Assembly (NCBI RefSeq): GCF_004116725.1
Contig: NZ_PDKG01000006.1
Coordinates: 84,289-148,288, forward strand
Direction of reading: 5' to 3'
Length of the DNA stretch: 64,000 bases
Origin: Arcobacter sp. CECT 8986
Lineage (GTDB): Bacteria > Campylobacterota > Campylobacteria > Campylobacterales > Arcobacteraceae
Shown piece by piece: positions 54,948 through 63,856 of this stretch (position 1 is the stretch's first letter; every line of letters starts with the position of its first letter). Position numbers and translations under genes: made by a program. The notes under the pieces are model-generated. The model saw only the letters and a program-made list of their open reading frames with translations, was not told the DNA's origin and did not search any database.

Positions 54948-56337
54948 TACTTAATATCCTTTTTACATCAAGTTGAGATTTCATTTTATTTACAAATTCA
55001 TCAACTTTACTCTCTTTATATGACTTGAAATTAAATCCTTTATATTCATTGCAAATTGATTTAAAATAATCTGTTCTAAAATCATCATTATCAAAAATAC
55101 CATGAACAAATGTTCCTTTTAACTGCCCAGCTTCATACTCCAAAGGATACTTTTTTGAAACTCCATGGTGTATTTCAAATCCATCAATATCAAATCCAAA
55201 TAGTTTATAACTACTCTTTTTTAATATTTTGTTTTTTTCAAATACAACCTCATCATCAATTAAAGCAAAGCCCTCTTCTATTATTGAAGTCTCATTTTCT
55301 AAAGCATACTTATCATTTAACGTATTGAACATCATCTCATATCCACCACAAATAACAAATATATCTTTTTCAAAATTTTTTATATTTTCAAAAAGTCCAG
55401 TATCTTTTAACCACTTCAAATCTTTTATTACAAGTTTAGAACCAGGAAGTATCAATAAAGCAAACTTATCAAGTGCTATATTTGAACTTACAAACTCAAC
55501 AAAAACTTCTTGGTCTGCAATTAATGGCTCAATATCATTATAATTACTCATAGTTGGATATGCAATCACACCTATTTTTATTTTTATATTTTGTTTCTTT
55601 TGAATAAAGTTTTGTAAACTTGCACTATCTTCAAATCCTAAATTAAAAGGTGTATAATCCAAAACTCCCAAAACTGGTATTTTGAAATCTTTTTCAATTA
55701 TTCTAACACCTTCATCAAATAGAGTTTTATCACCTCTAAATTTATTTATAATCACACCAATTACATTATCTCTTAACTTCTTGGGCAATAAATTGTAACA
55801 GCCATAAATTGATGCAAAAACTCCACCTTTTTCAATATCAGCTACTAAAACAATTTTGGTATTATAATAATCTGCAATAAATATATTTGATAAATCTTTA
55901 TCCATTAAATTAAGCTCAACAGGGCTTCCAGCACCTTCACTTACAATACAATCATACCTTTCATCTAAATATTCATAACATCTTTTTACAGCTGGTTTTA
56001 AAAGGTCTAAATCCCTATAATATTCCCTTACATCTTTATTTGTTACTACTTTACCTTCAACTATTAAAGAAGCACTACTTCCACGACCAGATTTTAAAAG
56101 TACTGGATTTAGATGATAAGAAGTCTTCACTCCTAAAACTTCACTTTGAAAATATTGAGCAATTGCTATTTCACTTCCATCATCACAAACTTTTGAATTA
56201 TTTGATACATTTTGAGCTTTAAAAGCAGCTACTTTATACCCTTGTTCTTGAAGAATTTTTCCTATTACAAAAGTTAATGTTGATTTTCCTGCATCACTAC
56301 TTGTACCAAAGATTGATATATTTTTTATTTTATTCAA
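54937..56337 (-). CDS. cbiP: Adenosylcobyric acid synthase (glutamine-hydrolysing)
   Basis: 466 residues. N-terminal ATP-binding domain with P-loop GTSSDAGKST (10-19); C-terminal class I glutamine amidotransferase-like domain (about 250-440) with nucleophile Cys in CGGYEMMF (about 331) and His in HGIFD (about 410). It amidates four side chains of adenosylcobyrinic acid diamide. It overlaps the transglutaminase-like gene upstream by 4 bp and cbiB downstream by 11 bp, so all three are coupled. Confidence 0.95.
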   Translation of the reverse strand: MNKIKNISIFGTSSDAGKSTLTFVIGKILQEQGYKVAAFKAQNVSNNSKVCDDGSEIAIAQYFQSEVLGVKTSYHLNPVLLKSGRGSSASLIVEGKVVTNKDVREYYRDLDLLKPAVKRCYEYLDERYDCIVSEGAGSPVELNLMDKDLSNIFIADYYNTKIVLVADIEKGGVFASIYGCYNLLPKKLRDNVIGVIINKFRGDKTLFDEGVRIIEKDFKIPVLGVLDYTPFNLGFEDSASLQNFIQKKQNIKIKIGVIAYPTMSNYNDIEPLIADQEVFVEFVSSNIALDKFALLILPGSKLVIKDLKWLKDTGLFENIKNFEKDIFVICGGYEMMFNTLNDKYALENETSIIEEGFALIDDEVVFEKNKILKKSSYKLFGFDIDGFEIHHGVSKKYPLEYEAGQLKGTFVHGIFDNDDFRTDYFKSICNEYKGFNFKSYKESKVDEFVNKMKSQLDVKRILSSVL

Positions 56338-56945
56338 AACTTATACTCCAAACTTTTATACTTCACTTTTTTGTTCTTAAAAGGGTCTACGATTGCTTCT
56401 ATTTGTTCAAAACTATATCTCAAAGGAAATCCAATTTTAGAATTAGTTGCTGTTGTTTCTAATTTATAAAAAGGTTTACCATCTATGTATAACGCTTTTT
56501 TATTTATAGTTTGGTTTGTATCAAAATGTACAATTACAAAGATATGTTTAGGAACCAAAACAAAATATGCTTCGTACCCTTTCACATGAAGTAAAGATAT
56601 TAAAAGATTTGATTTATCATCACAATCTCCATAGTTTTGACTCACAACTTTTCTTGCACTTCTTGCGATACTTTCATTTACTTTATATGGAATATTTGTA
56701 GTAAAATCCAACATACTTTGAACTTCACATAATTGATTATTTTTGCAGTGTAGAGTTAACTTATTTGCTAAAGAGTGAGTGAAATCATCAATTTTTACTT
56801 GATTTACATATGTTTTATCATCTATATCTAAAAACTGCCTATCTACAATAAAAAAAGATTTATAAATCATATAAAAAAGAGTTATTATAAATATTACACT
56901 AACAATCAGTGAGATATTATGAAAAAGTTTATTTTGAAATAGCAT
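56334..56945 (-). CDS. Membrane-anchored transglutaminase-like protein in the cob operon
   Basis: 203 residues from ATG 56945, which has AAAAAGG 6 bp upstream; another ATG at 56966 lies deeper inside cobD and lacks a site. One N-terminal helix (about 9-33), then an extracytoplasmic domain with NYGDCDDKSNLLISLLHVKG (Cys108) and VPKHIFVIVHFD (His134), the Cys-His arrangement of transglutaminase-like cysteine proteases. It overlaps cobD upstream and cbiP downstream. No known cobalamin step needs such an enzyme, so its presence in the middle of the operon is unexplained. Confidence 0.75.
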   Translation of the reverse strand: MLFQNKLFHNISLIVSVIFIITLFYMIYKSFFIVDRQFLDIDDKTYVNQVKIDDFTHSLANKLTLHCKNNQLCEVQSMLDFTTNIPYKVNESIARSARKVVSQNYGDCDDKSNLLISLLHVKGYEAYFVLVPKHIFVIVHFDTNQTINKKALYIDGKPFYKLETTATNSKIGFPLRYSFEQIEAIVDPFKNKKVKYKSLEYKF

Positions 56946-57945
56946 CCAAAGCCTTTTTAAAAGCATCTAAATCATTTTGAGACTTCACTGCAACTCTTAT
57001 AAATTTTTCATCTAAAAAATCAAAGTTACTACAATCTCTTATCATTATTTTATACTTTTTTAGCTCTTCTTGGAACTGTTTTGCAGTATAATTTTTAAGT
57101 CTTGCCAAAACAAAATTTGCACTACTATTAAACAAATAATCAATAAGTCCACTATTTTGTAAAATTTTTTCTAAATATATTTTGTTTTTCACGTTTATTG
57201 CTCTAGCTACTTTTTTGAACTTTTTATCTTTTAAGGCTTCTTGTAAATATGCACTATCAAAAGATGAAAGTTTCCACATTGGTTCAAATTTTTTCAATTC
57301 ATCAATATTAAGTTTGTTAGAAATAAGAGTCCCTACCCTAATTCCTGCACTACTATAAAACTTTGTCATTGATTTTAGTACATATAATCTTTCATATCTA
57401 TGTATATATTTTACTGCTGAAGTTCCTTCAGTAAAATCTAAAAAACTCTCATCAATTAATATAGTTGCGCCTTGTTTATCCCAATATTCAAGTAGCTTAT
57501 CAATATCATAAAGTGTTCCATCTGGAGTTGATGGATTTACAAAAACTACTAAAGAGTTCTTTTCAAGTGGAACATCTAATCTTTCAAGTCTATTTATCAA
57601 ATTATAATCATATTTATAAATAGTACAAGCTTTTTTATACTCTAAATATGCAGGTGAATAAATCGTACAATGATTTAGATTTAGGTGTCTAAAAAGAGTA
57701 AAGATTGCACTACTTCCACCATTATATAGCTCTAGCTCAAAATCTTTTACATTATAGTTATTTGCAATTGCTTCATATAATTTTTCATACTTAGGATAAG
57801 AAGAGATTGATAAGCAGTTAAAATCACAATTTATTTGGGGTTTTATAAAGTTTATATTTGAAGATAAATCTATAACTTCATCAACCTTACAATTTATACT
57901 TTTGGCAAAGCTTACTACATCTCCACCATGCTCAAATGTATTCAA
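56929..57945 (-). CDS. cobD: Threonine-phosphate decarboxylase (CobD family, PLP)
   Basis: 338 residues from a TTG start at 57945 that overlaps the cobS stop (T-TGA) and has AGGA 9 bp upstream. The frame opens earlier, at 58005, but that would bury 60 bp in cobS. Fold-type I aminotransferase: FEHGGDVVSFAKSIN and DLSSNINF at the N terminus, LYNGGSSAIF, NPSTPDGTLYD, DESFLDF, and PLP lysine in KSMTKFYSSAGIRVG (about 195). It makes aminopropanol phosphate for CbiB. A histidinol-phosphate aminotransferase is the alternative, but the context argues for CobD. Confidence 0.9.
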   Translation of the reverse strand: MNTFEHGGDVVSFAKSINCKVDEVIDLSSNINFIKPQINCDFNCLSISSYPKYEKLYEAIANNYNVKDFELELYNGGSSAIFTLFRHLNLNHCTIYSPAYLEYKKACTIYKYDYNLINRLERLDVPLEKNSLVVFVNPSTPDGTLYDIDKLLEYWDKQGATILIDESFLDFTEGTSAVKYIHRYERLYVLKSMTKFYSSAGIRVGTLISNKLNIDELKKFEPMWKLSSFDSAYLQEALKDKKFKKVARAINVKNKIYLEKILQNSGLIDYLFNSSANFVLARLKNYTAKQFQEELKKYKIMIRDCSNFDFLDEKFIRVAVKSQNDLDAFKKALDAISK

Positions 57946-58682
57946 ATAATAAATCCTATATTTAAAAGTAAAAGCTCTGTTATCTCTATTGAACATCCAA
58001 GGCAATCACCATTTAAAAATCCAAATCTTTTATATAAAATTTTTAGATTTATATATAAAAAAACTAATGCTAAAAATAAAAAAACTAATGCATTTGATTT
58101 TAAAAATAGTGCAAATACAACAAACAATAAAATAGCAACTCTTACAATATTTACACCTTTTGCAAGAAATGCCTGACTCATAAAACTATCTTTTTTGAAC
58201 TCAAATAAAGGTAAAATATAAGTTAAACTAAGTCTTGAAAACATAAAAGTTATTATGATAATTTCATATTTTTTTTCATATAACAAATATGTAATTATCG
58301 CTACTTTTAATAAAACAAAACAGAATGTAGCAAGTGCGCCAATTGCTCCGATTGTTGATTCTTTCATAATTTTATAAGCATCTTTACTTGAATAACTTGC
58401 AAACCAAGCATCAACTACATCTGTAATTGCTTCTGTATGCAAAAATCCATAAAGACAAAAAGATAAAATTGCACTTACTAAACTCGCATATAAAGGATGA
58501 AAAAAGCCACTTAAAAAAATAGATATTAAAATAGTAATAATTGAGATAAATAGACCAATTAAAGGTAAGAAAAAAAGTGTATCTCTAAAAGTATTTTTAT
58601 CAATTGTCATATCTTTTACAAAAACAGGAAATACTGTAAAATAAGAGAGAGAAAAAGCAAAAGAGTTAAATAATTGTCTCAT
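57942..58682 (-). CDS. cobS: Adenosylcobinamide-GDP ribazoletransferase
   Basis: 246 residues, 6-7 membrane helices. Conserved Asp-rich segment TEAITDVVDAWFAS followed by IMKESTIGAIGALA, as in CobS. It joins adenosylcobinamide-GDP with alpha-ribazole (phosphate) at the membrane. Overlaps cobU by 4 bp and cobD by 4 bp, inside the nucleotide-loop assembly block. Confidence 0.93.
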   Translation of the reverse strand: MRQLFNSFAFSLSYFTVFPVFVKDMTIDKNTFRDTLFFLPLIGLFISIITILISIFLSGFFHPLYASLVSAILSFCLYGFLHTEAITDVVDAWFASYSSKDAYKIMKESTIGAIGALATFCFVLLKVAIITYLLYEKKYEIIIITFMFSRLSLTYILPLFEFKKDSFMSQAFLAKGVNIVRVAILLFVVFALFLKSNALVFLFLALVFLYINLKILYKRFGFLNGDCLGCSIEITELLLLNIGFII

Positions 58683-59170
58683 TTTAATCTTCTTTCTAGT
58701 GAGTATTTAACTTCTATTACTTCATCACAATTTTTAGCTAATATTTGTCCTACTAAGCCTGACAAATCTACAAACTCTCTACTATATTTATCCATTGGTA
58801 TTACACCATTATTTATATCATTTAAAATAAATACAATATTGCAATCTATTTTAAATATCTCTTCTAATTGTCTTTTCATATACTCAAATCCATTATCCAT
58901 ATTATTTAATATATACATTGTCATGCAATCTATTAAATAAGTCTCATTTGATTTTATTACTTTAGTTAAATCTTTCGCCTCTTCAATTGTAATGAAGTTT
59001 TCTCCACGCTCTTTTATATGATTTTGCACTCTTTTTTGCATAGATTTATCATCATATGAATTATCATATGTTGCTATATAATATGGCTTTGAATTTGATA
59101 TTTCTAAAACTTTTTTAATTGCACAAGAAGTTTTTCCAGATTTTTGTCCACCAAAATAAAAAGACTTCAT
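58679..59170 (-). CDS. cobU: Adenosylcobinamide kinase/guanylyltransferase
   Basis: 163 residues, slightly short. P-loop GGQKSGKT (7-14; the common form is GGARSGKS), His51 in RVQNHIKERG corresponding to the guanylylated histidine, LIDCMTMYILNN, and NDINNGVIPMDKYSREFVDLSG near the C terminus. It phosphorylates adenosylcobinamide and adds GMP. Starts 2 bp after marC and overlaps cobS. Confidence 0.92.
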   Translation of the reverse strand: MKSFYFGGQKSGKTSCAIKKVLEISNSKPYYIATYDNSYDDKSMQKRVQNHIKERGENFITIEEAKDLTKVIKSNETYLIDCMTMYILNNMDNGFEYMKRQLEEIFKIDCNIVFILNDINNGVIPMDKYSREFVDLSGLVGQILAKNCDEVIEVKYSLERRLK

Positions 59171-59172
59171 TA

Positions 59173-59784
59173 TTATCCTAAATTTAAAAAGCTTTTAATT
59201 CCGCCAAACATAATTTGAGCAGATAAAGCAGCAAGGAAAAGTCCTGTGATTTTAGAAATAACTAAAATTCCTTGTTTCCCTACAATTTTTTCAAATTGAC
59301 TAGATAAATAAAGCATCACTCCAATTGTTGCAATTGCACAAACTAAAGCAAAACTTCCTGACATCATTTTTGAAAATGTATTAAACTCAGCACCCATTAC
59401 AAGTAAAATACCAATTGTACCAGGGCCTATTGTAACAGGAATTGCTAAAGGAACAACAGCAAGGTCTAAAACAGATTTGTTTTTTATCTCTTGTTTATCT
59501 TTGCTTCCTTTTACTAATTCAACAGCTGTTAAAAACAATAGTGCTCCTGCACCTATTTTAAAAGCATCTAAAGTTATACCAAATACTTGAAAAATATATT
59601 TACCAAAATATAAAAGTATTAAAGACATCACAATAACTGATATAGTAATTTTTATTGCTAATGCATGTTTTTCTTTTAAATCACTCTCATTTGTAACAGT
59701 TAAAAAAACTGATAAAACAAAAAATGGAGTCATAATAAAAAACATTTTTAAATATGTTGATACAAAATAAGCTCCTATTTCCAA
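59173..59784 (-). CDS. MarC-family membrane protein
   Basis: 203 residues, six hydrophobic segments. Pattern VPLAIPVTIGPGTIGILLVMG is diagnostic of MarC/UPF0056. No activity is established for the family. It lies 1 bp from cobT and 2 bp from cobU, so it is translated as part of the cobalamin operon; a transport role for a cobalamin intermediate is only a guess. Confidence 0.88.
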   Translation of the reverse strand: MEIGAYFVSTYLKMFFIMTPFFVLSVFLTVTNESDLKEKHALAIKITISVIVMSLILLYFGKYIFQVFGITLDAFKIGAGALLFLTAVELVKGSKDKQEIKNKSVLDLAVVPLAIPVTIGPGTIGILLVMGAEFNTFSKMMSGSFALVCAIATIGVMLYLSSQFEKIVGKQGILVISKITGLFLAALSAQIMFGGIKSFLNLG

Positions 59785-59785
59785 C

Positions 59786-60853
59786 TTATGCTCCTATAAA
59801 TGATTCTACTTTTTTAATAATATCTTCTTTATCTAGTCCATTTATTGCTGCATAAACCAATGAACCTCCTGCACCAACACCCTCTTTTGATTCACCTTTG
59901 TCATAAAGTTTTAAAACTTCACTTTTACTAGTTGAAAAGTCAAAATCTGGATAATAGGCATTTACTTCAAAATCAAGTAATTGTAATAAAGCTTTTAGAT
60001 TTGAGTTTTTATCTTCTGCAATCCATTTTGTAGTACATAAAGCAATCTTTGAACTATCTATTTCTCCACCCATTGTTTTTAAAACTGAGTTTACTACAAG
60101 TAAAACACTTGCTAATTGAGTTCCACCTGCTAAAATTAATTTATGATTAGTTGATTGAAGTCCTAAAACAAATCCAGCATTAAAAACTATCATATTATCA
60201 CTAACATAAGATAGTTTTTCAAAAATATCCATATTATCATTTACATTATCTAATGCTTTTTGTAAAACTTCATCTCTTATATTACTTGGAGTATTTTTAA
60301 AAGAACTTGCAAAATACTCTTTACCTTCATAACCTAAAGCCAATCCAGTTGCTGCTGCTGTTGTAGTTCCTGCTGGAATTGTTTCTGCTAAAATTGTATA
60401 TTCACAATTTGGTTTATAATTTTGTGCAAATTCAACACCCTTTTGAAATACTTCCATTGCATCAATCTTAGCACCAGTATCTATTCTATCACTTGGATTT
60501 ATATCAAAATCATATCTTTTAAAATAATCAATTTGGGGAATAATTTTTAAACCTAAATTTAAAAACTCTATATTTTCAAAAGGTCTTAATTCATGTACTG
60601 CTCTTGTCATAATAGCAGGAGTAGGTATACCTTTTGGTGTTGTTGCAATATTATCTAAAGACCTTACTTCGCTTGTAGCTAAAAACTCTGCATCTAATGT
60701 TGGAGTTAAATACATTTTTCCTGGTATTCCTGCTTGAGAAATACCTTCTATATCAGCTGTGTTTGTAACAGAACATGAAAGTAAAAAATTTGCTTTTTTA
60801 CCTCTTAAATACTCTAAAAAATCTCTTTTTCCTAAAATAGTATTAAAGTTCAT
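59786..60853 (-). CDS. cobT: Nicotinate-nucleotide-dimethylbenzimidazole phosphoribosyltransferase, archaeal/cyanobacterial type
   Basis: 355 residues. It belongs to the divergent CobT group (TIGR00303-like) rather than the Salmonella type: SCSVTNTADIEGISQAGIPG, TTPKGIPTPAIMTRA, EYTILAETIPAGTTTAAATG, and a C-terminal GVGAGGSLVYAAING. It makes alpha-ribazole phosphate, the lower-ligand nucleotide. First cob gene after the two-component pair on the same strand, 46 bp downstream of the regulator. Confidence 0.9.
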   Translation of the reverse strand: MNFNTILGKRDFLEYLRGKKANFLLSCSVTNTADIEGISQAGIPGKMYLTPTLDAEFLATSEVRSLDNIATTPKGIPTPAIMTRAVHELRPFENIEFLNLGLKIIPQIDYFKRYDFDINPSDRIDTGAKIDAMEVFQKGVEFAQNYKPNCEYTILAETIPAGTTTAAATGLALGYEGKEYFASSFKNTPSNIRDEVLQKALDNVNDNMDIFEKLSYVSDNMIVFNAGFVLGLQSTNHKLILAGGTQLASVLLVVNSVLKTMGGEIDSSKIALCTTKWIAEDKNSNLKALLQLLDFEVNAYYPDFDFSTSKSEVLKLYDKGESKEGVGAGGSLVYAAINGLDKEDIIKKVESFIGA

Positions 60854-60899
60854 TTAGAACCTTTCAAAATAATTTTTTTGGAGGAAGTATAACAAATGT

Positions 60900-61544
60900 T
60901 TAATTGATATTTAGTTTATAACCCATACCACCTTGAGAAAGAATAGTATCTTTTGGTAATTTTTTTCTTAATCTCTTAACTAAAGCTCTAATATTTTCAT
61001 TTGTTGTTAAATCTCCTTGCCAAACATACTGCTCTATTTGTTCAAAAGTAACTACTTTATCATAGTTTTTTACAAATAAAGTCATAAGTAATATCTCTTT
61101 TTTTGCAAGTTTTACAGGCTCATTATCATCATATAAAGTCTCTTTAGAAATATTATAAGTAAACCCATCATGTAATCTAACTTCTGATTGTTCTTTTATA
61201 CATAGTTTTTTTAGTTTTGTTTCTAATTCATATATATAAAAAGGTTTTTTGATATACTCATCACAACCTCTTGAATATGCATTTTTGATAGTATCTAAAT
61301 CAACATTTGCACTAATAATAATTGCTGGCGTTTTTTCATCCATTGTTCTTATCTCTTTTAATAAAGAAAGACCATCAATACCAGGAACATTTATATCTAA
61401 AATAAAACAATCATATCCATCATAAATTGCATCAATTGCACTTTTCCCATTTTCAAACCAATCTACTCTATAATTCTTTTGCTCTAAAGCATCTATTATT
61501 AATTCTGATAATCTCTTGTTATCTTCTAGTAGTAATATTTTCAT
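60900..61544 (-). CDS. OmpR-type response regulator, paralogue of 6994-7647
   Basis: 214 residues. Receiver with LEDN at 6-9, Asp50 in CFILDINVP and Lys in YIKKPFY; winged-helix domain with recognition helix NIRALVKRLRKKLP, differing from the 6994-7647 protein by only two conservative changes. The two regulators may therefore bind the same DNA motif. 24 bp downstream of its kinase and 46 bp upstream of cobT. Confidence 0.92.
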   Translation of the reverse strand: MKILLLEDNKRLSELIIDALEQKNYRVDWFENGKSAIDAIYDGYDCFILDINVPGIDGLSLLKEIRTMDEKTPAIIISANVDLDTIKNAYSRGCDEYIKKPFYIYELETKLKKLCIKEQSEVRLHDGFTYNISKETLYDDNEPVKLAKKEILLMTLFVKNYDKVVTFEQIEQYVWQGDLTTNENIRALVKRLRKKLPKDTILSQGGMGYKLNIN

Positions 61545-61568
61545 CTAGTTCCTTCCCCAAAATTAGAC

Positions 61569-63740
61569 TTATTTTTTTATACAAATTTTTATAATCGCAC
61601 CTTGATTACACTTCAATGCTTCTATTGAACCATCCATTTTCTCTTCAATAATCAATTTAACCATATAAAGTCCAAATCCATCACCATCTTTTTTACTTGT
61701 AAAAAATGGCTCAAAAATTCTTTCTAAATGCCCGTCTTCTATACCTATTCCATTATCCTTTATGTAAATACAAGTATGAGAACCCTCATCCTCTACTTTT
61801 ATATCTATTTTTCCTTCTAAAGCATTATTTGTCTGTTTTCTTTTTAAAATACTATCTTTTGAATTATTTATAATACTTAAAATACACTGTTTGAACTCAT
61901 TTGGATATCCATAAATTGTGAAAGATTTATTATTTTTAAAATCCAAATTTACTTCTATATAATTATACTTTATATTATGTTCAACTACTTTTAGAAGCTC
62001 AACAATGGCAGAATTAATCTCAAACTTACTCTTTTTTAATGATGGTTTAACAAAATCTCTAAAGTTATCAATAGTATCAGTCATATAACTAACTTGCGTC
62101 ATTATTTCATCAACAATCTCTCTACTATCTTCTTGTGTAAATGATTTTCTACTTCTTTTATATAATAACTCTTGTGCAATAGTTGATATTTCAATTAATG
62201 GTGTTTTCCATTGATGAGCAATAGAAGTAATCATCTCACCCATTTCAGATAGCTTTGACCGGTGAATTAGAAATTGTTCATTTTTCTTTCTTTGATTTTC
62301 TAATATCTTTATTTGTGTTACATCACTTATTATTGTTACAATTCCAGCTTCTTCATTATCTTTATTTAAATATTTTTTTCTTCTAATTAAAGCTTCAAAC
62401 TCTTTTGTTCCAAGTGTAATTTCTGTTTCTATTTGCTCTATAAACTTATCACTTTCAGAAAATAGTTTATTTATTTCAGGCATTATCTCTTTTATCTCTT
62501 TTTTCATTATCTCTTTTTTTGAGATATTTAAAGAAGTACATAAAGCATCATTACAACCTAAAAGTTTATTATCTTTACTCTCCCAATAAACAATACTTTG
62601 GATATTATTTAATAACACTTTATCTAGTTTACTTTGTTCTAGTAATCTATTTTCTAATCTTATTTTTTTGATTATATTTACAATAAGACCTAAAATCAAT
62701 AGAACAAAAATAGGCATAAGTAAAAATGTATTATCAATAACTTTTCTATACTCTTCAAAGAAAGTTTTTGGTTTATTTATAATAATTGCATCTTCAGGGA
62801 TATTTTTAAAATCAATATTATATTTTTTTAAAATATGATAATCAAAATAGTATTTTGAATCAGGAGTTTCAATTGGAATATCTTGAATACTTTTTTTGCC
62901 TTTTATTAATTCAAAAGCCTTTAAGCCTGCTAATCTTCCCTGCTCTTCAGGGTCAACTACAACTCCACCTATTATTCCTTCACCTAAATGAATTTTATTG
63001 ATTGCAAAAACAGGATATTTTGAATTATTAAATAGTTGCCTTAATTTATTATAGATTACATATCTTCCTTTGATATCTCTATATAAACTTGTAAATAACA
63101 CTGCACTGTTTTTTGGTAATTTATTTACTTTTCCAACTATTGTATTTATATCTATTTTATTGTCATATATTATATTTATTTTGTCAGTGAATTGTTTTGA
63201 TTCTTCAATAATTTGATTTTTTATTGCTAAAGAAGATAGTGTATCATCACTAATGATATATAAAGTATTTAACTTTGGAATTACTTTTGAAATAACTTGA
63301 ATATTTTTTGTAATTTGTTTATATTCAATTACACCTGTCATCTGTTTTTTGATATTTTCTGGAATATTCATCTCTTCATAATTTTCTATTCCACAAAATA
63401 CTATTGGTGCATTGTTAAATATTTTTTTGTGATTATTTACAACAAAATTTAGCGCATAGTTATCTGCAACAAGTATTACTTTATAATTTCTTGATGAGAA
63501 TTTTTGTTCATATAACTTTTTTAATGTATTAAAATATACTTTGCTATTTATCTTTTTGCTATCCATACATTCAGTAGTTAATTCATAATCTGGATATTTA
63601 TCAAAAACTTCTCTTACACCTTTTGTTATATTATCAGTCCATTTTAGACCAATATTATACGAATGTAAAAGTAAAATATCTTTTTGAGAGTTTGCAAATA
63701 GTAAGATGGGTAAAAACAATAAGATAAACTTAAACCGCAT
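61569..63740 (-). CDS. Sensor histidine kinase with periplasmic ABC-substrate-binding-like domain (paralogue)
   Basis: 723 residues. N-terminal signal/anchor (1-17), PF04392-type periplasmic domain (about 19-315; QKDILLLHSYNIGLKWTDNI), helix about 337-360, PAS-like region (about 370-480), H-box TSIAHQWKTPL near 505-515, N-box ILSIINNSKDSI, KDNGIGIE and GDGFGLYMVKLI. Same domain order as 7628-9850. Possibly binds a small ligand directly or with a separate binding protein. Whether it has any link to the cob genes downstream is open. Confidence 0.9.
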   Translation of the reverse strand: MRFKFILLFLPILLFANSQKDILLLHSYNIGLKWTDNITKGVREVFDKYPDYELTTECMDSKKINSKVYFNTLKKLYEQKFSSRNYKVILVADNYALNFVVNNHKKIFNNAPIVFCGIENYEEMNIPENIKKQMTGVIEYKQITKNIQVISKVIPKLNTLYIISDDTLSSLAIKNQIIEESKQFTDKINIIYDNKIDINTIVGKVNKLPKNSAVLFTSLYRDIKGRYVIYNKLRQLFNNSKYPVFAINKIHLGEGIIGGVVVDPEEQGRLAGLKAFELIKGKKSIQDIPIETPDSKYYFDYHILKKYNIDFKNIPEDAIIINKPKTFFEEYRKVIDNTFLLMPIFVLLILGLIVNIIKKIRLENRLLEQSKLDKVLLNNIQSIVYWESKDNKLLGCNDALCTSLNISKKEIMKKEIKEIMPEINKLFSESDKFIEQIETEITLGTKEFEALIRRKKYLNKDNEEAGIVTIISDVTQIKILENQRKKNEQFLIHRSKLSEMGEMITSIAHQWKTPLIEISTIAQELLYKRSRKSFTQEDSREIVDEIMTQVSYMTDTIDNFRDFVKPSLKKSKFEINSAIVELLKVVEHNIKYNYIEVNLDFKNNKSFTIYGYPNEFKQCILSIINNSKDSILKRKQTNNALEGKIDIKVEDEGSHTCIYIKDNGIGIEDGHLERIFEPFFTSKKDGDGFGLYMVKLIIEEKMDGSIEALKCNQGAIIKICIKK

Positions 63741-63809
63741 ATATTCTCTTTATTTCCTTATTTTTTTATTTTACCCTATTTTAGATTTAAAAAGTCTATA
63801 AACTTAAAA

Positions 63810-63842
63810 AATGAAGGCTATTTAAAATAAAAAGCCTTCATT
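63810..63842 (-). terminator. Terminator of the fumarate hydratase operon
   Basis: Perfect 10-bp stem AATGAAGGCT/AGCCTTCATT, 13-nt loop, followed by TTTTTAAG on the minus strand, 14 bp after the stop codon. Confidence 0.75.
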
Positions 63843-63856
63843 AAGAATTAAATAGA

